The notes under the pieces: model-generated
What the model saw: the letters and a program-made list of their open reading frames with translations, nothing else
What the model was told of the DNA's origin: nothing
Database searches by the model: none
In this document: positions 34,503-42,943 of the stretch, piece by piece
Numbering within the stretch: position 1 is the stretch's first letter
How the letters are laid out: each line of letters begins with the position of its first letter
From: Methylobacterium sp. Leaf123
Lineage (GTDB): Bacteria > Pseudomonadota > Alphaproteobacteria > Rhizobiales > Beijerinckiaceae
DNA: 64,000 bases
Direction of reading: 5' to 3'
Assembly (NCBI RefSeq): GCF_001423405.1
Contig: NZ_LMNS01000036.1
Span: forward strand, 124,001 to 188,000
Position numbers and translations under genes: made by a program

Positions 34503-34820
34503 CCTTGAGATCAATTGTTGCAAAGGTTGTTTTCAGTTTAACCCTGTCTCTGCCGGGCGGATGCGATGCGCTTGGACAGCGGGGACAGGCGGCGATGCGG
34601 CATCGCAGCGCGCGCATGTTTTCGGCGACAATCGGACATAGAACAGAAACAGTCGCCGTGCGGTATTCGTGGGATCATCCCGCGCCATGGCTCGGGCAAG
34701 GCTTCGTGTCTCTCACAAAATTTCCGTCGGCATGGCCCGGCTAAGGGCCGTCGGCGACCGGGCGTTTCGTGAGGCACTCTGACCGGACATCCACCGGAGA
34801 TCCAACTTCACCGGAGATTC
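34503..34820. other. intergenic region upstream of the RND pump
   Basis: About 320 bases without a supported gene. It is AT-richer near its left end (34515-34545, including TTGTTGCAAAGG and TTTTCAGTTTAACC), where a promoter for the pump operon is possible. No regulator gene is adjacent. Confidence 0.45.
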
Positions 34821-37800
34821 ATGGGACTCGTCCAGTACGCCCTCAAGTTTCGCATCACGACCTACGTCCTCGCGGTGCTGATGATGCTCGGCGGCGTCAG
34901 CGCCATCGTCGTGACCCCGAAGGACGTGCTGCCGGCGGTCGATATCCCCGTCGTCGTCGTGGTCTGGACCTATACGGGCCTGTCCGCGCCGGAGATGGAA
35001 AAGCGGATCACGACCTATTCCGAATTCGGAATCTCCAACAACGTCAACAACATCGCCCGGATGGAATCGACGAGCCTGCAGGGCACGTCGGTGATGAAGA
35101 TCTACTTCGACCAGAGCGTCAGCATCGATCTGGCCATCGCCCAGGTCGTCTCCTCCACGAACTCGATCCGCGCGCTGATGCCGCCGGGCGTGCAGCCGCC
35201 GGTGATCGTGCGCTTCTCCGCCTCCTCGGTGCCGGTGATCCAGCTCGCGCTGACCTCGGCCAAGGACAGCCTCAACAAGGTCTACGACTACGCCCAGTAC
35301 CGCATCCGCCAGCGCCTGACTCAGGTGCCGGGCTCGACCCTGCCCTCCCCCTTCGGCGGCGCCCCGCGGCAAGTCATGGTCGATCTCGACCTGCACGCGC
35401 TCCAGGCGCTGGGGATGACGCCGCTGGAAGTGACCAACGCCGTCACCTCGCAGAACCTGACGATCCCCTCGGGCCTCGCCAAGATCGGCGAGCAGCAATA
35501 CCCGGTGCAGATGAACGCGACGCCGGATGCGATCGCGGCGCTCAACGAGATCCCGATCAAGGTGGTCAACGGTCAGCCGGTTCTGGTGCGCGACGTCGCC
35601 TATGTCCGCGACGGCGGCCCGCCGCAGGTCAACGTGGTGCGGGCCGACGGGGCCGCCTCGGTGCTGATGCGGGTGTTGAAGAACGGTACCGCCTCGACGC
35701 TGGACGTCGTCAACAACGTCAAGGCGGCGCTTCCCGATATCCGCGCGGCGGCCCCCGAGGGCATGGAGATCAAGCCGCTCTTCGACCAGTCGGTCTTCGT
35801 CTCGAACGCGATCGAGGGCGTGTGGCACGAGGCCGTCATCGCCGCGGCGCTGACGGGCCTGACGATCCTGCTGTTCCTCGGCTCGTGGCGCTCGACCCTG
35901 ATCGTGCTCGTTTCGATCCCGCTCTGCCTGATGACCTCGCTGGCGCTGCTCGCCGCGCTCGGTCACACCATCAACGTGATGACGCTGGGCGGGCTCGCGC
36001 TCGCCGTCGGCATCCTCGTCGATGACGTGACGGTGGCGATCGAGAACACCTACCGTCTGTTCGAGGAGGGCAAACCCTTCCGCAACGCCGTGGTCGAGGG
36101 CGCGGCGGGCATCGCCAAGCCGGCGCTGATCTCGACGCTGTCGATCTGCGCCGCCTTCGTCTCGGTCTTCGCGCTTACCGACACCCCGAAATACCTGTTC
36201 ACGCCCCAGGCGCTCGCGGTCGTGTTCGCGATGCTGACCTCCTACTTCCTCACCCGCACGCTCGTGCCGGTGATGATCGACGTGCTGGTGGCGCGCGAAT
36301 ACCTCCAGCACCATGGCGGCGAGGGCGAAGCTCCGCGCCGCGGGCGGATCGAGCGGGCGCTGGCTTGGCTGCTCGCCCCCGTCTTCCGGCTGGCGGGCGC
36401 CTTCCGCCGGGGCTTCGAGGCGCGGTTCGACCGGTTCCACCGCGGCTATGTCGGGCTGCTCCACGCGGTTCTGCGCCACCCGGTCGCGACCGTGACCAGC
36501 GTCATCCTGCTGTTTGCCGGCACCGGCGGGCTCTTCGTCTTCACGGGGCAGGATTACTTCCCGCAGGTCGAATCGAGCCAGATGACGATGCACCTGCGCA
36601 CCCGGCCGGGCATGCGCATCGAGACCGCCGAGCAGGTCTTCGCCGAGGTCGAGAAGGTGGTGCGCGAAGTGATCCCCGAGGACGAGATCGACCAGATCCT
36701 CGACAATATCGGCCTGCCCTCGAACAACTACAACTTCGCCTTCTCCGACGGCTCATTCGTCTCCTACAATGACGGGCAGATGCTGATCGACCTGAAGGAC
36801 GAGCACGGCCCGGTCGCCGAGTATCAGCGCCGCCTGCGCGAGACCCTGCGCGAGCGCTTCCCCGACATGATCGTCTATTTCCAGCCCTCCGACATCATCA
36901 CGCAGATCCTCAATTTCGGGGTGATCGCGCAGATCGACGTGCAGGTCTCCGGCCGCAACACGGTGAAGGATCTGGCGGCTGCCCGGCGCATCGAGGCGCG
37001 GCTGAAGGAGACGCCCGGCCTCGTCGACGTGCACCTGCACCAGATCGTCGACGCGCCGCAATTCTTCGTCGATGTCGACCGGCGGCTCGCCTCCGAACTC
37101 GGACTGACGCAGCAGCAGGTGGCCCAGAGCCTCAACGTGTCGCTGTCGGGCTCCTTCCAAGTGAACCCGAACTTCTGGACCGACCCGAAGACCGGCATCC
37201 CCTACCAGCTCTGGGTCCAGACCCCGGAATACCGCAACGCCTCGCTCACCGCCCTACAGAACACCCCGCTCTTTGCCCGCGCCAATGCCGGCAGCGGGCC
37301 CGGCGCGCTGACGCTGCTGTCGAGCATTGCCACGATCACCCGCCAGCCGACGCAGACGGTGATCAACCACGTCAACACGCAGCCGACCTTCAACGTCTAC
37401 GCGGCGGTGCAGGACCGCGACCTCGGCGCGGTCGCCCGCGACATCGACCGGATCGTCGCCGAGGAGCAGAAGACCCTGCCGGCCCCCGACAAGATCAGCG
37501 TGCGCGGGCAGATCGAGAACATGCGCGCCGCCTTCTTCCGGCTCGGGATCGGCCTCGGCATCGCGGTCATCGCCGTCTACCTGCTGATGGCGGTGAACTA
37601 TCAGAGCTGGGGCGACCCCTTCGTGGTGCTGGCCGCCCTGCCGGTCGCCTTTTGCGGCATCGTCGCGAGCCTGTTCATCACAGGCACCACCTTCTCGATC
37701 CCGTCGCTGTTCGGGGCGATCATGTCGGTGGGCATCGCCTCGGCCAACTCGATCCTGCTCGTCACCTTCGCCAAGGAACACCGGGAGGCGACGGGCTGTT

Positions 37801-38051
37801 CGGCCCGTGAGGCGGCCATCGTCGCGGGCGAGACGCGCCTGCGGCCGGTGCTGATGACCGCGAGTGCGATGTTCCTCGGGCTCGTGCCGATGGCGCTGGG
37901 CACCGGCGAGGGCGGCGAGCAGAACGCGGCCCTGGCGCGGGCCGTGATGGGCGGCATCGCGCTCGGCACGCCCTCGACCCTGCTGTTCGTGCCGTTCCTC
38001 TACAGCCTGCTGCGGCGGGGCGAGGCCAAGCCGCTCGAGGATTATGTCTGA
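34821..38051 (+). CDS. RND multidrug efflux permease (HAE1 type)
   Basis: 1,076 residues, full length. Twelve membrane helices with two large periplasmic loops. N-terminal FRITTYVLAVLMMLGGVSAI, helix-4 GGLALAVGILVDDVTVAIEN with the proton-relay Asp pair, and AIMSVGIASANSILLVTFAK in the second half. Drives proton-coupled export from the periplasm or membrane, with an adaptor and an outer-membrane channel. The permease comes before its adaptor, and there is no TolC-like gene or repressor next to it. The substrate is unknown. Confidence 0.93.
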   Translation: MGLVQYALKFRITTYVLAVLMMLGGVSAIVVTPKDVLPAVDIPVVVVVWTYTGLSAPEMEKRITTYSEFGISNNVNNIARMESTSLQGTSVMKIYFDQSVSIDLAIAQVVSSTNSIRALMPPGVQPPVIVRFSASSVPVIQLALTSAKDSLNKVYDYAQYRIRQRLTQVPGSTLPSPFGGAPRQVMVDLDLHALQALGMTPLEVTNAVTSQNLTIPSGLAKIGEQQYPVQMNATPDAIAALNEIPIKVVNGQPVLVRDVAYVRDGGPPQVNVVRADGAASVLMRVLKNGTASTLDVVNNVKAALPDIRAAAPEGMEIKPLFDQSVFVSNAIEGVWHEAVIAAALTGLTILLFLGSWRSTLIVLVSIPLCLMTSLALLAALGHTINVMTLGGLALAVGILVDDVTVAIENTYRLFEEGKPFRNAVVEGAAGIAKPALISTLSICAAFVSVFALTDTPKYLFTPQALAVVFAMLTSYFLTRTLVPVMIDVLVAREYLQHHGGEGEAPRRGRIERALAWLLAPVFRLAGAFRRGFEARFDRFHRGYVGLLHAVLRHPVATVTSVILLFAGTGGLFVFTGQDYFPQVESSQMTMHLRTRPGMRIETAEQVFAEVEKVVREVIPEDEIDQILDNIGLPSNNYNFAFSDGSFVSYNDGQMLIDLKDEHGPVAEYQRRLRETLRERFPDMIVYFQPSDIITQILNFGVIAQIDVQVSGRNTVKDLAAARRIEARLKETPGLVDVHLHQIVDAPQFFVDVDRRLASELGLTQQQVAQSLNVSLSGSFQVNPNFWTDPKTGIPYQLWVQTPEYRNASLTALQNTPLFARANAGSGPGALTLLSSIATITRQPTQTVINHVNTQPTFNVYAAVQDRDLGAVARDIDRIVAEEQKTLPAPDKISVRGQIENMRAAFFRLGIGLGIAVIAVYLLMAVNYQSWGDPFVVLAALPVAFCGIVASLFITGTTFSIPSLFGAIMSVGIASANSILLVTFAKEHREATGCSAREAAIVAGETRLRPVLMTASAMFLGLVPMALGTGEGGEQNAALARAVMGGIALGTPSTLLFVPFLYSLLRRGEAKPLEDYV

Positions 38052-39357
38052 TGCCCGTCCGATCCGACCGGAGGATTCGCCCGTGACCGATGGCGAGGAC
38101 AAGAAAATCCCGCCACCGCCGGGCAAGGGCGGCTTCGCGCTGGCCGGGCTGATCGCGCTCGGCCTGCTGGCTTACGGCGGCTACGGCCATTGGCAGCGGG
38201 CGGCCCGGGCCGAGTCGACGCGGGCCCGGCAGATGGAGTTCGTGCCGAAAGTCCGCACCGAGGAGGCTAAGCGCCTCGACGGGCCGATCGAGCTGACCTT
38301 GCCGGGCCAGACCGAGCCCTTCGCCACCGCGCGGATCTATCCCCGCGCCACCGGCTACATCGCCGAGCGCCATGTCGATCTCGGCTCGCGGGTGAAGAAG
38401 GGCGACGTGCTCCTGCGCATCGCCGCCCCGGATCTCGACCAGCAGCTCGCCCAGGCCGAGGCGCAGCTCGGGCAGCTCGAGGCGCAACTTCTGAGGGCCC
38501 GGGCCATGGTCGATCAGGCCAAGGCCAATACGAACCTCGCCCAGGCCACGAACTCGCGCACCTCGACGCTCGCCGGCCAGGGCTGGGCCTCGAAGCAGAA
38601 CGCCGACAACACCCAGGCCGGCGTGCTGGCGCAGCAGGCGAACCTCGCCTCGGCGGAGGCCGACGTGAAGGTGGCCCAGGCCAACATCAAGGCGCAGCAG
38701 GCGACCGTGGGGCGGCTCAAGGCGCTGACCGGCTTCGAGATTGTCACCGCGCCCTTCGACGGCGTCGTGACGACCCGCAACGTCGATGTCGGCGATCTCG
38801 TCCAGGCCGATGCGGGCTCGGGCACGCCGCTCCTGTCGATGGACCGGGACGACGTGCTGCGCATCTCCGTCAACGTGCCGCAGAACGCGGCGGTGGGCGT
38901 GCAGCCCGGCATCGCGGCCCGGATCAAGGTGCCGCAGATGCCCGACCGCAGCTTCTCCGGCGCGGTCGAGCGCAGTTCGGTGGCGTTGCTCGCCTCCTCG
39001 CGCACCCTGACGACGCAGGTCGATGTGCCGAATCCCGACCGCACCCTGCGGCCGGGCCTCTACGTCTACGTCACCCTGGCGATCCCCCGCACCGGCGGCG
39101 CCACGGTGTCGGTGCCGGCCGAGGCTCTCGTGTTCAACCAGTCCGGCACCCGCGTGGCGGTCGCCCGCGAGGACGACCGCGTGACCTGGGTCGAGGTCCA
39201 TGTCGCCCGCGACAAGGGCACGGTGGTCGAGGTCGACACGGGCCTCTCGGGCGGCGAGCGCCTCGTGCTGAGCCCCCCGGCCGATCTCAAGGACGGCGGC
39301 CGCATCGCCCCCCAGCCGCCGAAATCGGACAAGCCGATGCAAGCGGCGCAGCGTTAG
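38044..39357 (+). CDS. RND efflux periplasmic adaptor subunit
   Basis: 437 residues, overlapping the permease by 8 bases. One N-terminal membrane anchor (FALAGLIALGLLAYGGYGHW). The lipoyl halves are RIYPRATGYIAERHVDLGSR and IVTAPFDGVVTTRNVDVGDL, flanking a coiled-coil hairpin (QLAQAEAQLGQLEAQLLRAR). A beta barrel and membrane-proximal domain follow. It bridges the permease to an outer-membrane channel encoded elsewhere. Confidence 0.93.
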   Translation: MSDARPIRPEDSPVTDGEDKKIPPPPGKGGFALAGLIALGLLAYGGYGHWQRAARAESTRARQMEFVPKVRTEEAKRLDGPIELTLPGQTEPFATARIYPRATGYIAERHVDLGSRVKKGDVLLRIAAPDLDQQLAQAEAQLGQLEAQLLRARAMVDQAKANTNLAQATNSRTSTLAGQGWASKQNADNTQAGVLAQQANLASAEADVKVAQANIKAQQATVGRLKALTGFEIVTAPFDGVVTTRNVDVGDLVQADAGSGTPLLSMDRDDVLRISVNVPQNAAVGVQPGIAARIKVPQMPDRSFSGAVERSSVALLASSRTLTTQVDVPNPDRTLRPGLYVYVTLAIPRTGGATVSVPAEALVFNQSGTRVAVAREDDRVTWVEVHVARDKGTVVEVDTGLSGGERLVLSPPADLKDGGRIAPQPPKSDKPMQAAQR

Positions 39358-39390
39358 GGCCTTCGGGCAGCGCTGATCCTACCCCTGGTC

Positions 39391-39500
39391 CTCATCCTGA
39401 GGTGCCGGGGCGAAAGCGGAGGCCTCGAAGGATCCTCCAGCCATCGCGCGGGATCGGGAGCATCCTTCGAGGCCCGCTGGCGCGGGCACCTCAGGATGAG
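39391..39500. repeat. 110-bp dispersed inverted repeat
   Basis: The ends are CTCATCCTGAGGTGCC and its exact complement. Inner arms also pair partly (CCTCGAAGGAT near 39422 with ATCCTTCGAGG near 39464). The sequence matches a palindromic interspersed element I recall from Methylobacterium and other Hyphomicrobiales. It lies between the adaptor and the hydrolase gene, both plus strand, and may fold in the RNA. Confidence 0.85.
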
Positions 39501-39613
39501 GGGGTGGGTGGGATCGGCGGCTTCACGCCTGTTGGCCTTATCGACAGGTTGCGCGGGCGGCCCCGCTCGGCTCACATCCCGCCCGGAAACGCATCCCACG
39601 AGAAGGGCCACCC

Positions 39614-40213
39614 ATGACCGACCTCAAAACGCTTCGCAGCCTGTCCGGCCTGCCGCCGGAGCCCGCTTCCCTGTCGGTGTCGGCGCTGGTGATGATCGAT
39701 CTGCAGAACACCTACCGCGAGGGCGTGATGCGCCTGGAGGGCGTCGAGCCGGCGATCCGCGAGGCGCAGGCGCTGCTGGAACGGGCGCGCAAGGCCGGTA
39801 TCCCGGTCTTCCATGTGCGCCACGATGCCGGACCGGGCTCGCCCTACGACCTCACCGCCGCCATCGGCCAGATCAGCGACGAGGTCGCGCCGCGGGATGG
39901 GGAGCCCGTCATCACCAAGGCCTATCCGAGTTCCTTCGTCGGCACCGACCTTCAGGCGCAATTGGAGGCGGCAGGCGTCAAGGATGTGATCCTGGCCGGC
40001 TTCATGACGCATATGTGCGTGAATTCCACCGCGCGCAGCGCCTTCAATCTCGGCTTCCGCCCGACCGTGGTGGCCGCGGCGACCGCAACCCGCGCCCTGC
40101 CGGGTCCGGACGGCGCGACCGTTCCGGCGGCGGCGGTGCAGGCCGCAAGCCTCGCCGGTTTGAGCGACCTGTTCGCGGTGGTGGCGCCGGACGCTGCGGC
40201 GATCCGGGGTTAG
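39614..40213 (+). CDS. cysteine hydrolase, isochorismatase-like family
   Basis: 199 residues. The catalytic triad is visible: Asp in LVMIDLQNTYRE, Lys in VITKAYPSSFVG and Cys in FMTHMCVNSTARSAFNLGF. Such enzymes hydrolyse amides or vinyl ethers (nicotinamidase, isochorismatase, carbamoylsarcosine amidase relatives). The substrate is unknown. The TAG stop forms the first bases of a palindromic repeat. Confidence 0.88.
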   Translation: MTDLKTLRSLSGLPPEPASLSVSALVMIDLQNTYREGVMRLEGVEPAIREAQALLERARKAGIPVFHVRHDAGPGSPYDLTAAIGQISDEVAPRDGEPVITKAYPSSFVGTDLQAQLEAAGVKDVILAGFMTHMCVNSTARSAFNLGFRPTVVAAATATRALPGPDGATVPAAAVQAASLAGLSDLFAVVAPDAAAIRG

Positions 40214-40257
40214 AGCATCCGCCCGAAAGGTGGATCGCGGCTTTCGGGACGATGCGC
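40211..40257. repeat. dispersed palindrome starting at a stop codon (TAGAGCATCC type)
   Basis: Arms GCATCCGCCCGAAAG (40215-40229) and CTTTCGGGACGATGC (40241-40255) pair at 13 of 15 positions. The element starts TAGAGC, and TAG is the stop of the cysteine hydrolase. A different palindrome at 60095 begins the same way at the soxY stop. Confidence 0.75.
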
Positions 40258-40265
40258 GAGGAGGA

Positions 40266-40493
40266 TCAGGCCGCGCGGGCGAGAGTCTGCGCGGCCGCGT
40301 CCGTCGGCTGCTGGCCGAACACGCGCTGGTAGAGCGCGGCGGGGCTGTGGCTGCGGCCTTCCGAGTCCACGATGCGGACATCGCTCATGCCCGAGGTGGT
40401 CAGCGACAGGCCCTGCTCCAGGGCGCTCAGCAGGGAGCCGTGCTGCCAGGAATAGACGCGCGAAGCGGTGCCGGCGCTGACGGTGAAACTCAC
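40266..40493 (-). CDS. small protein, unknown
   Basis: 75 residues with a GTG start at 40493 (MSFTVSAGTASRVYSWQHGS). The ribosome-binding site is weak. The composition looks protein-like (SLLSALEQGLSLTTSGMSDV, then SPAALYQRVFGQQPTDAAAQ) but no family is recognised. It is oriented against both neighbours. Confidence 0.5.
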   Translation of the reverse strand: MSFTVSAGTASRVYSWQHGSLLSALEQGLSLTTSGMSDVRIVDSEGRSHSPAALYQRVFGQQPTDAAAQTLARAA

Positions 40494-40807
40494 GGAGCGA
40501 CTTTCCCAATGTTAAGGCCGGCTGGCGACGGTGCCGCCGGATGTGATGAATGAAGAGGCAGCCCGGATCCGGGTTCCTAAAACTTGAGCTTTAATAGTGG
40601 CTCTTGGTTGACGAAGTCTTTGCGGAACCTGTCCCTTTCGGTGGCGGAACCGCGGGCGCCCGATGGCGGTATGATGGCAGCGGCGCCCTTCGCGCCTCAC
40701 AGGGCGGCCCGCCCGGTCCGCCGCATGGCCGGGGCGCGCCGGGCTCCTCAAGACGAGGGCCGGCGGCCTCAGAGCCGTTTCAAGACAGCCACAGCGGAGT
40801 GACGGAC
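40494..40807. other. intergenic region upstream of aldo/keto reductase
   Basis: About 310 bases between divergent genes. Nothing is recognised apart from an AT-richer stretch near 40575-40615 that may hold a promoter. Confidence 0.4.
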
Positions 40808-41842
40808 ATGGAATACCGGCAGTTCGGACGCTCGGGCCTCAAGGTGCCGGTGCTCAGCCTCGGCACCGCCACCTTCGGCGGCACGGACGCGTTCTTCCAG
40901 AACTGGGGCAGCACCGGCGTGGCCGAGGCGAGCCGCCTGATCGATCTCTGCCTCGATGCGGGCGTCAACTTCCTCGACACCGCCGACCTCTATTCGAGCG
41001 GCGATTCCGAAACGATCCTTGGCCAGGCGATCAAGGGCCGCCGCGACCGGCTCCTGATCTCCACCAAGGCGACCTTCCGGGTGGGTGAGGACGTGAACGC
41101 GGTCGGCTCGTCGCGCCACCACCTGATCCGCGCCTGCGAGGCGAGCCTGAAGCGGCTTCAGACCGACCATATCGACGTCTACTTCATGCACGGCTTCGAT
41201 GCGCTGACGCCCGTCGAGGAGACCCTGCGGGCGCTCGACGACCTCACCCGTTCGGGCAAGATCGGCTATATCGGCGCCTCGAACTTCTCCGGCTGGCAAT
41301 TGATGAAGGCGCTGGCGACCTCGGAGAAGGAGGGGCTTGCCCGCTACGTCGTCTATCAGGGCTACTACTCGCTGATCGGCCGCCACTACGAGTGGGAGCT
41401 GATGCCGCTCGGCCTCGACCAGGGCGTCGGCCTGATGGTGTGGAGCCCGCTGGGCTGGGGCCGGCTCACCGGCAAGATCCGGCGCGGGCAGGCGGCCTCG
41501 GGCGGGCGGTTGTCCACGGCGGGCGGCGCGGAGGGCGGTCCCACCGTTTCCGACGATTACCTCTACGACGTGGTCGATGCCCTCGACGCGGTCGCCGCCG
41601 AGACCGGCAAGACCCTGCCGCAGGTGGCGCTGAACTGGCTGCTCAGCCGCCCGACCGTGTGCAACATCGTCATCGGCGCCCGCAACGAGGAGCAGTTGAA
41701 GCAGAATCTCGGCGCGGTGGGTTGGTCGCTGACGGCCGACCAGATCGCCCGCCTCGACGCGGCGAGCCGCGAGAACCCGATCTATCCCTATTGGCACCAG
41801 ATCGGCTTCGACGAGCGCAACCCCAAGCCGACGGCTTGGTGA
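40808..41842 (+). CDS. aldo/keto reductase
   Basis: 344 residues from ATG 40808. The catalytic tetrad lies in NFLDTADLYSSGDSETILGQ (Asp, Tyr), LLISTKATF (Lys) and DVYFMHGFD (His). IGYIGASNFSGWQLMKAL and WSPLGWGRLTGKI are typical of the AKR group related to YajO/L-glyceraldehyde 3-phosphate reductase. It is cytoplasmic and reduces an aldehyde or ketone with NADPH; the substrate is unknown. Confidence 0.9.
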   Translation: MEYRQFGRSGLKVPVLSLGTATFGGTDAFFQNWGSTGVAEASRLIDLCLDAGVNFLDTADLYSSGDSETILGQAIKGRRDRLLISTKATFRVGEDVNAVGSSRHHLIRACEASLKRLQTDHIDVYFMHGFDALTPVEETLRALDDLTRSGKIGYIGASNFSGWQLMKALATSEKEGLARYVVYQGYYSLIGRHYEWELMPLGLDQGVGLMVWSPLGWGRLTGKIRRGQAASGGRLSTAGGAEGGPTVSDDYLYDVVDALDAVAAETGKTLPQVALNWLLSRPTVCNIVIGARNEEQLKQNLGAVGWSLTADQIARLDAASRENPIYPYWHQIGFDERNPKPTAW

Positions 41843-41862
41843 GGCGGGGCGGTTCAGCCATC

Positions 41863-41888
41863 CCCTCTCTCCGCACGCGGGGAGAGGG
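41863..41888. terminator. hairpin between convergent genes
   Basis: CCCTCTC and GAGAGGG pair around TCCGCACGCGG, just after the aldo/keto reductase stop; a further GCGGGGAGAGG copy follows. There is no U-run. It resembles a short CTCTCCCC-GGGGAGAG element common in this group. Confidence 0.5.
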
Positions 41889-41941
41889 CAAGCGGGGAGA
41901 GGAGATGCGTCCGCACTCGACCCGGTGTGCCGTGAACGGCC

Positions 41942-42160
41942 TCACATGCTAATCTCGGGCCCGTGCTTGTCGCCGTCGTCCGGCACGGGGCCGGCCTCAC
42001 CCTGCCAGGGCAGGCTCTGCCACGGCGGCTGGCCGGCGCGGGCCTCGTATTCCTCGAGCGGCAGGGTGGTCTCACCGCCCTCCCCGTCCTGAACCCGGAC
42101 ATGGCTCGGGCGCGGCTGCTTCGGCGGGCAGAGGAAGAGGCCCTTGAACGAACTCGCCAT
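41942..42160 (-). CDS. small protein, unknown (third of a tiny-gene operon)
   Basis: 72 residues from ATG 42160 (MASSFKGLFLCPPKQPRPSH), starting 2 bases after the previous stop. Later residues, GEGGETTLPLEEYEARAGQP, are acidic. There is no membrane segment and no family is recognised. Tight spacing with its neighbour supports it being a real gene. Confidence 0.6.
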   Translation of the reverse strand: MASSFKGLFLCPPKQPRPSHVRVQDGEGGETTLPLEEYEARAGQPPWQSLPWQGEAGPVPDDGDKHGPEISM

Positions 42161-42162
42161 CG

Positions 42163-42408
42163 TCAGAGGCCTTCCGGCTTTTCGCCCTTGGGCGTGCGAT
42201 GGGGGTGTGCGGGGCGGGCGCGCAGGTAGCCCTTGAAGCGCAGATACTCGGCGACGATCTCGCAGATCGCCCGGTCCCGCGGCAGGCGCTCGACCGCGCA
42301 ATGCTCGTCCAGCGCCGCCACGACCTCCGGCGGGAAGGTCAGGATGCCGGCGAGCTTCGGTTCGGGCGCCGGATCGGTCTCGTGTTCGGTCTCGCTCACG
42401 GTCTGCAC
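42163..42408 (-). CDS. small protein, unknown (second of a tiny-gene operon)
   Basis: 81 residues. The middle part, GILTFPPEVVAALDEHCAVE, then DRAICEIVAEYLRFKGYLRA, looks like a ribbon-helix-helix-type or other short helical DNA-binding fold, but this is weak. The C-terminus is basic (RPAHPHRTPKGEKPEGL). It lies between two equally small genes. Confidence 0.6.
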   Translation of the reverse strand: MQTVSETEHETDPAPEPKLAGILTFPPEVVAALDEHCAVERLPRDRAICEIVAEYLRFKGYLRARPAHPHRTPKGEKPEGL

Positions 42409-42414
42409 CCTCTC

Positions 42415-42702
42415 TTACACGCCCGATCCGACCGGCGGTGCGCCCTGCTCCGGCGTGGGGATCACACCGAGCCCGTCCGCATCGCCGGGTCGGGTGGCCC
42501 CGAGCCGCCGCAGCAGCGCTTCGTAGGTCTGTACCGCCGGGGAGTCCGATTGAAGCTCGCGGGTGTCGGCCAGGAGCCGGCGCACGTCCTCCACGAACAG
42601 GTCGCGCGCCTGCCCTCCCCCGGGGCTCGCCTCGAACAGGCGGCTGAGCGCCAGCTCGAACACGCCCATGAGAAGGCCGAGCCGCTCGGTGTCGTCCGCC
42701 AT
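42415..42702 (-). CDS. small helical protein, unknown (first of a tiny-gene operon)
   Basis: 95 residues from ATG 42702. The frame runs open upstream to 43083 but overlaps the gene on the other strand there. Residues 5-75 look helical (ERLGLLMGVFELALSRLFEA, VEDVRRLLADTRELQ), and the tail is loop-like. No family is recognised. The next gene starts 6 bases later. Confidence 0.6.
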   Translation of the reverse strand: MADDTERLGLLMGVFELALSRLFEASPGGGQARDLFVEDVRRLLADTRELQSDSPAVQTYEALLRRLGATRPGDADGLGVIPTPEQGAPPVGSGV

Positions 42703-42943
42703 CGCTCCCCTCCGGATGTCGTCCCGGCCGCTTGTGCGGTCCGGCCGAAGATTGGAACGCCCATGAGGCGCCCCGCGGTTCCGCCCGTGATAGCGCCGGG
42801 GATAATCCAGCCCCCGCCACTGCGCCGCATGGGAAGACGCGCTCTGCCGCTCTAGGTTTTGTTCCTGGATGGCTTTCCCGTAAGGCCGGCAGCCCGCTCG
42901 CGGGCCGGTGCGCCCGCGCGGGGGTGCCGCAGCCGTTCGGGGG

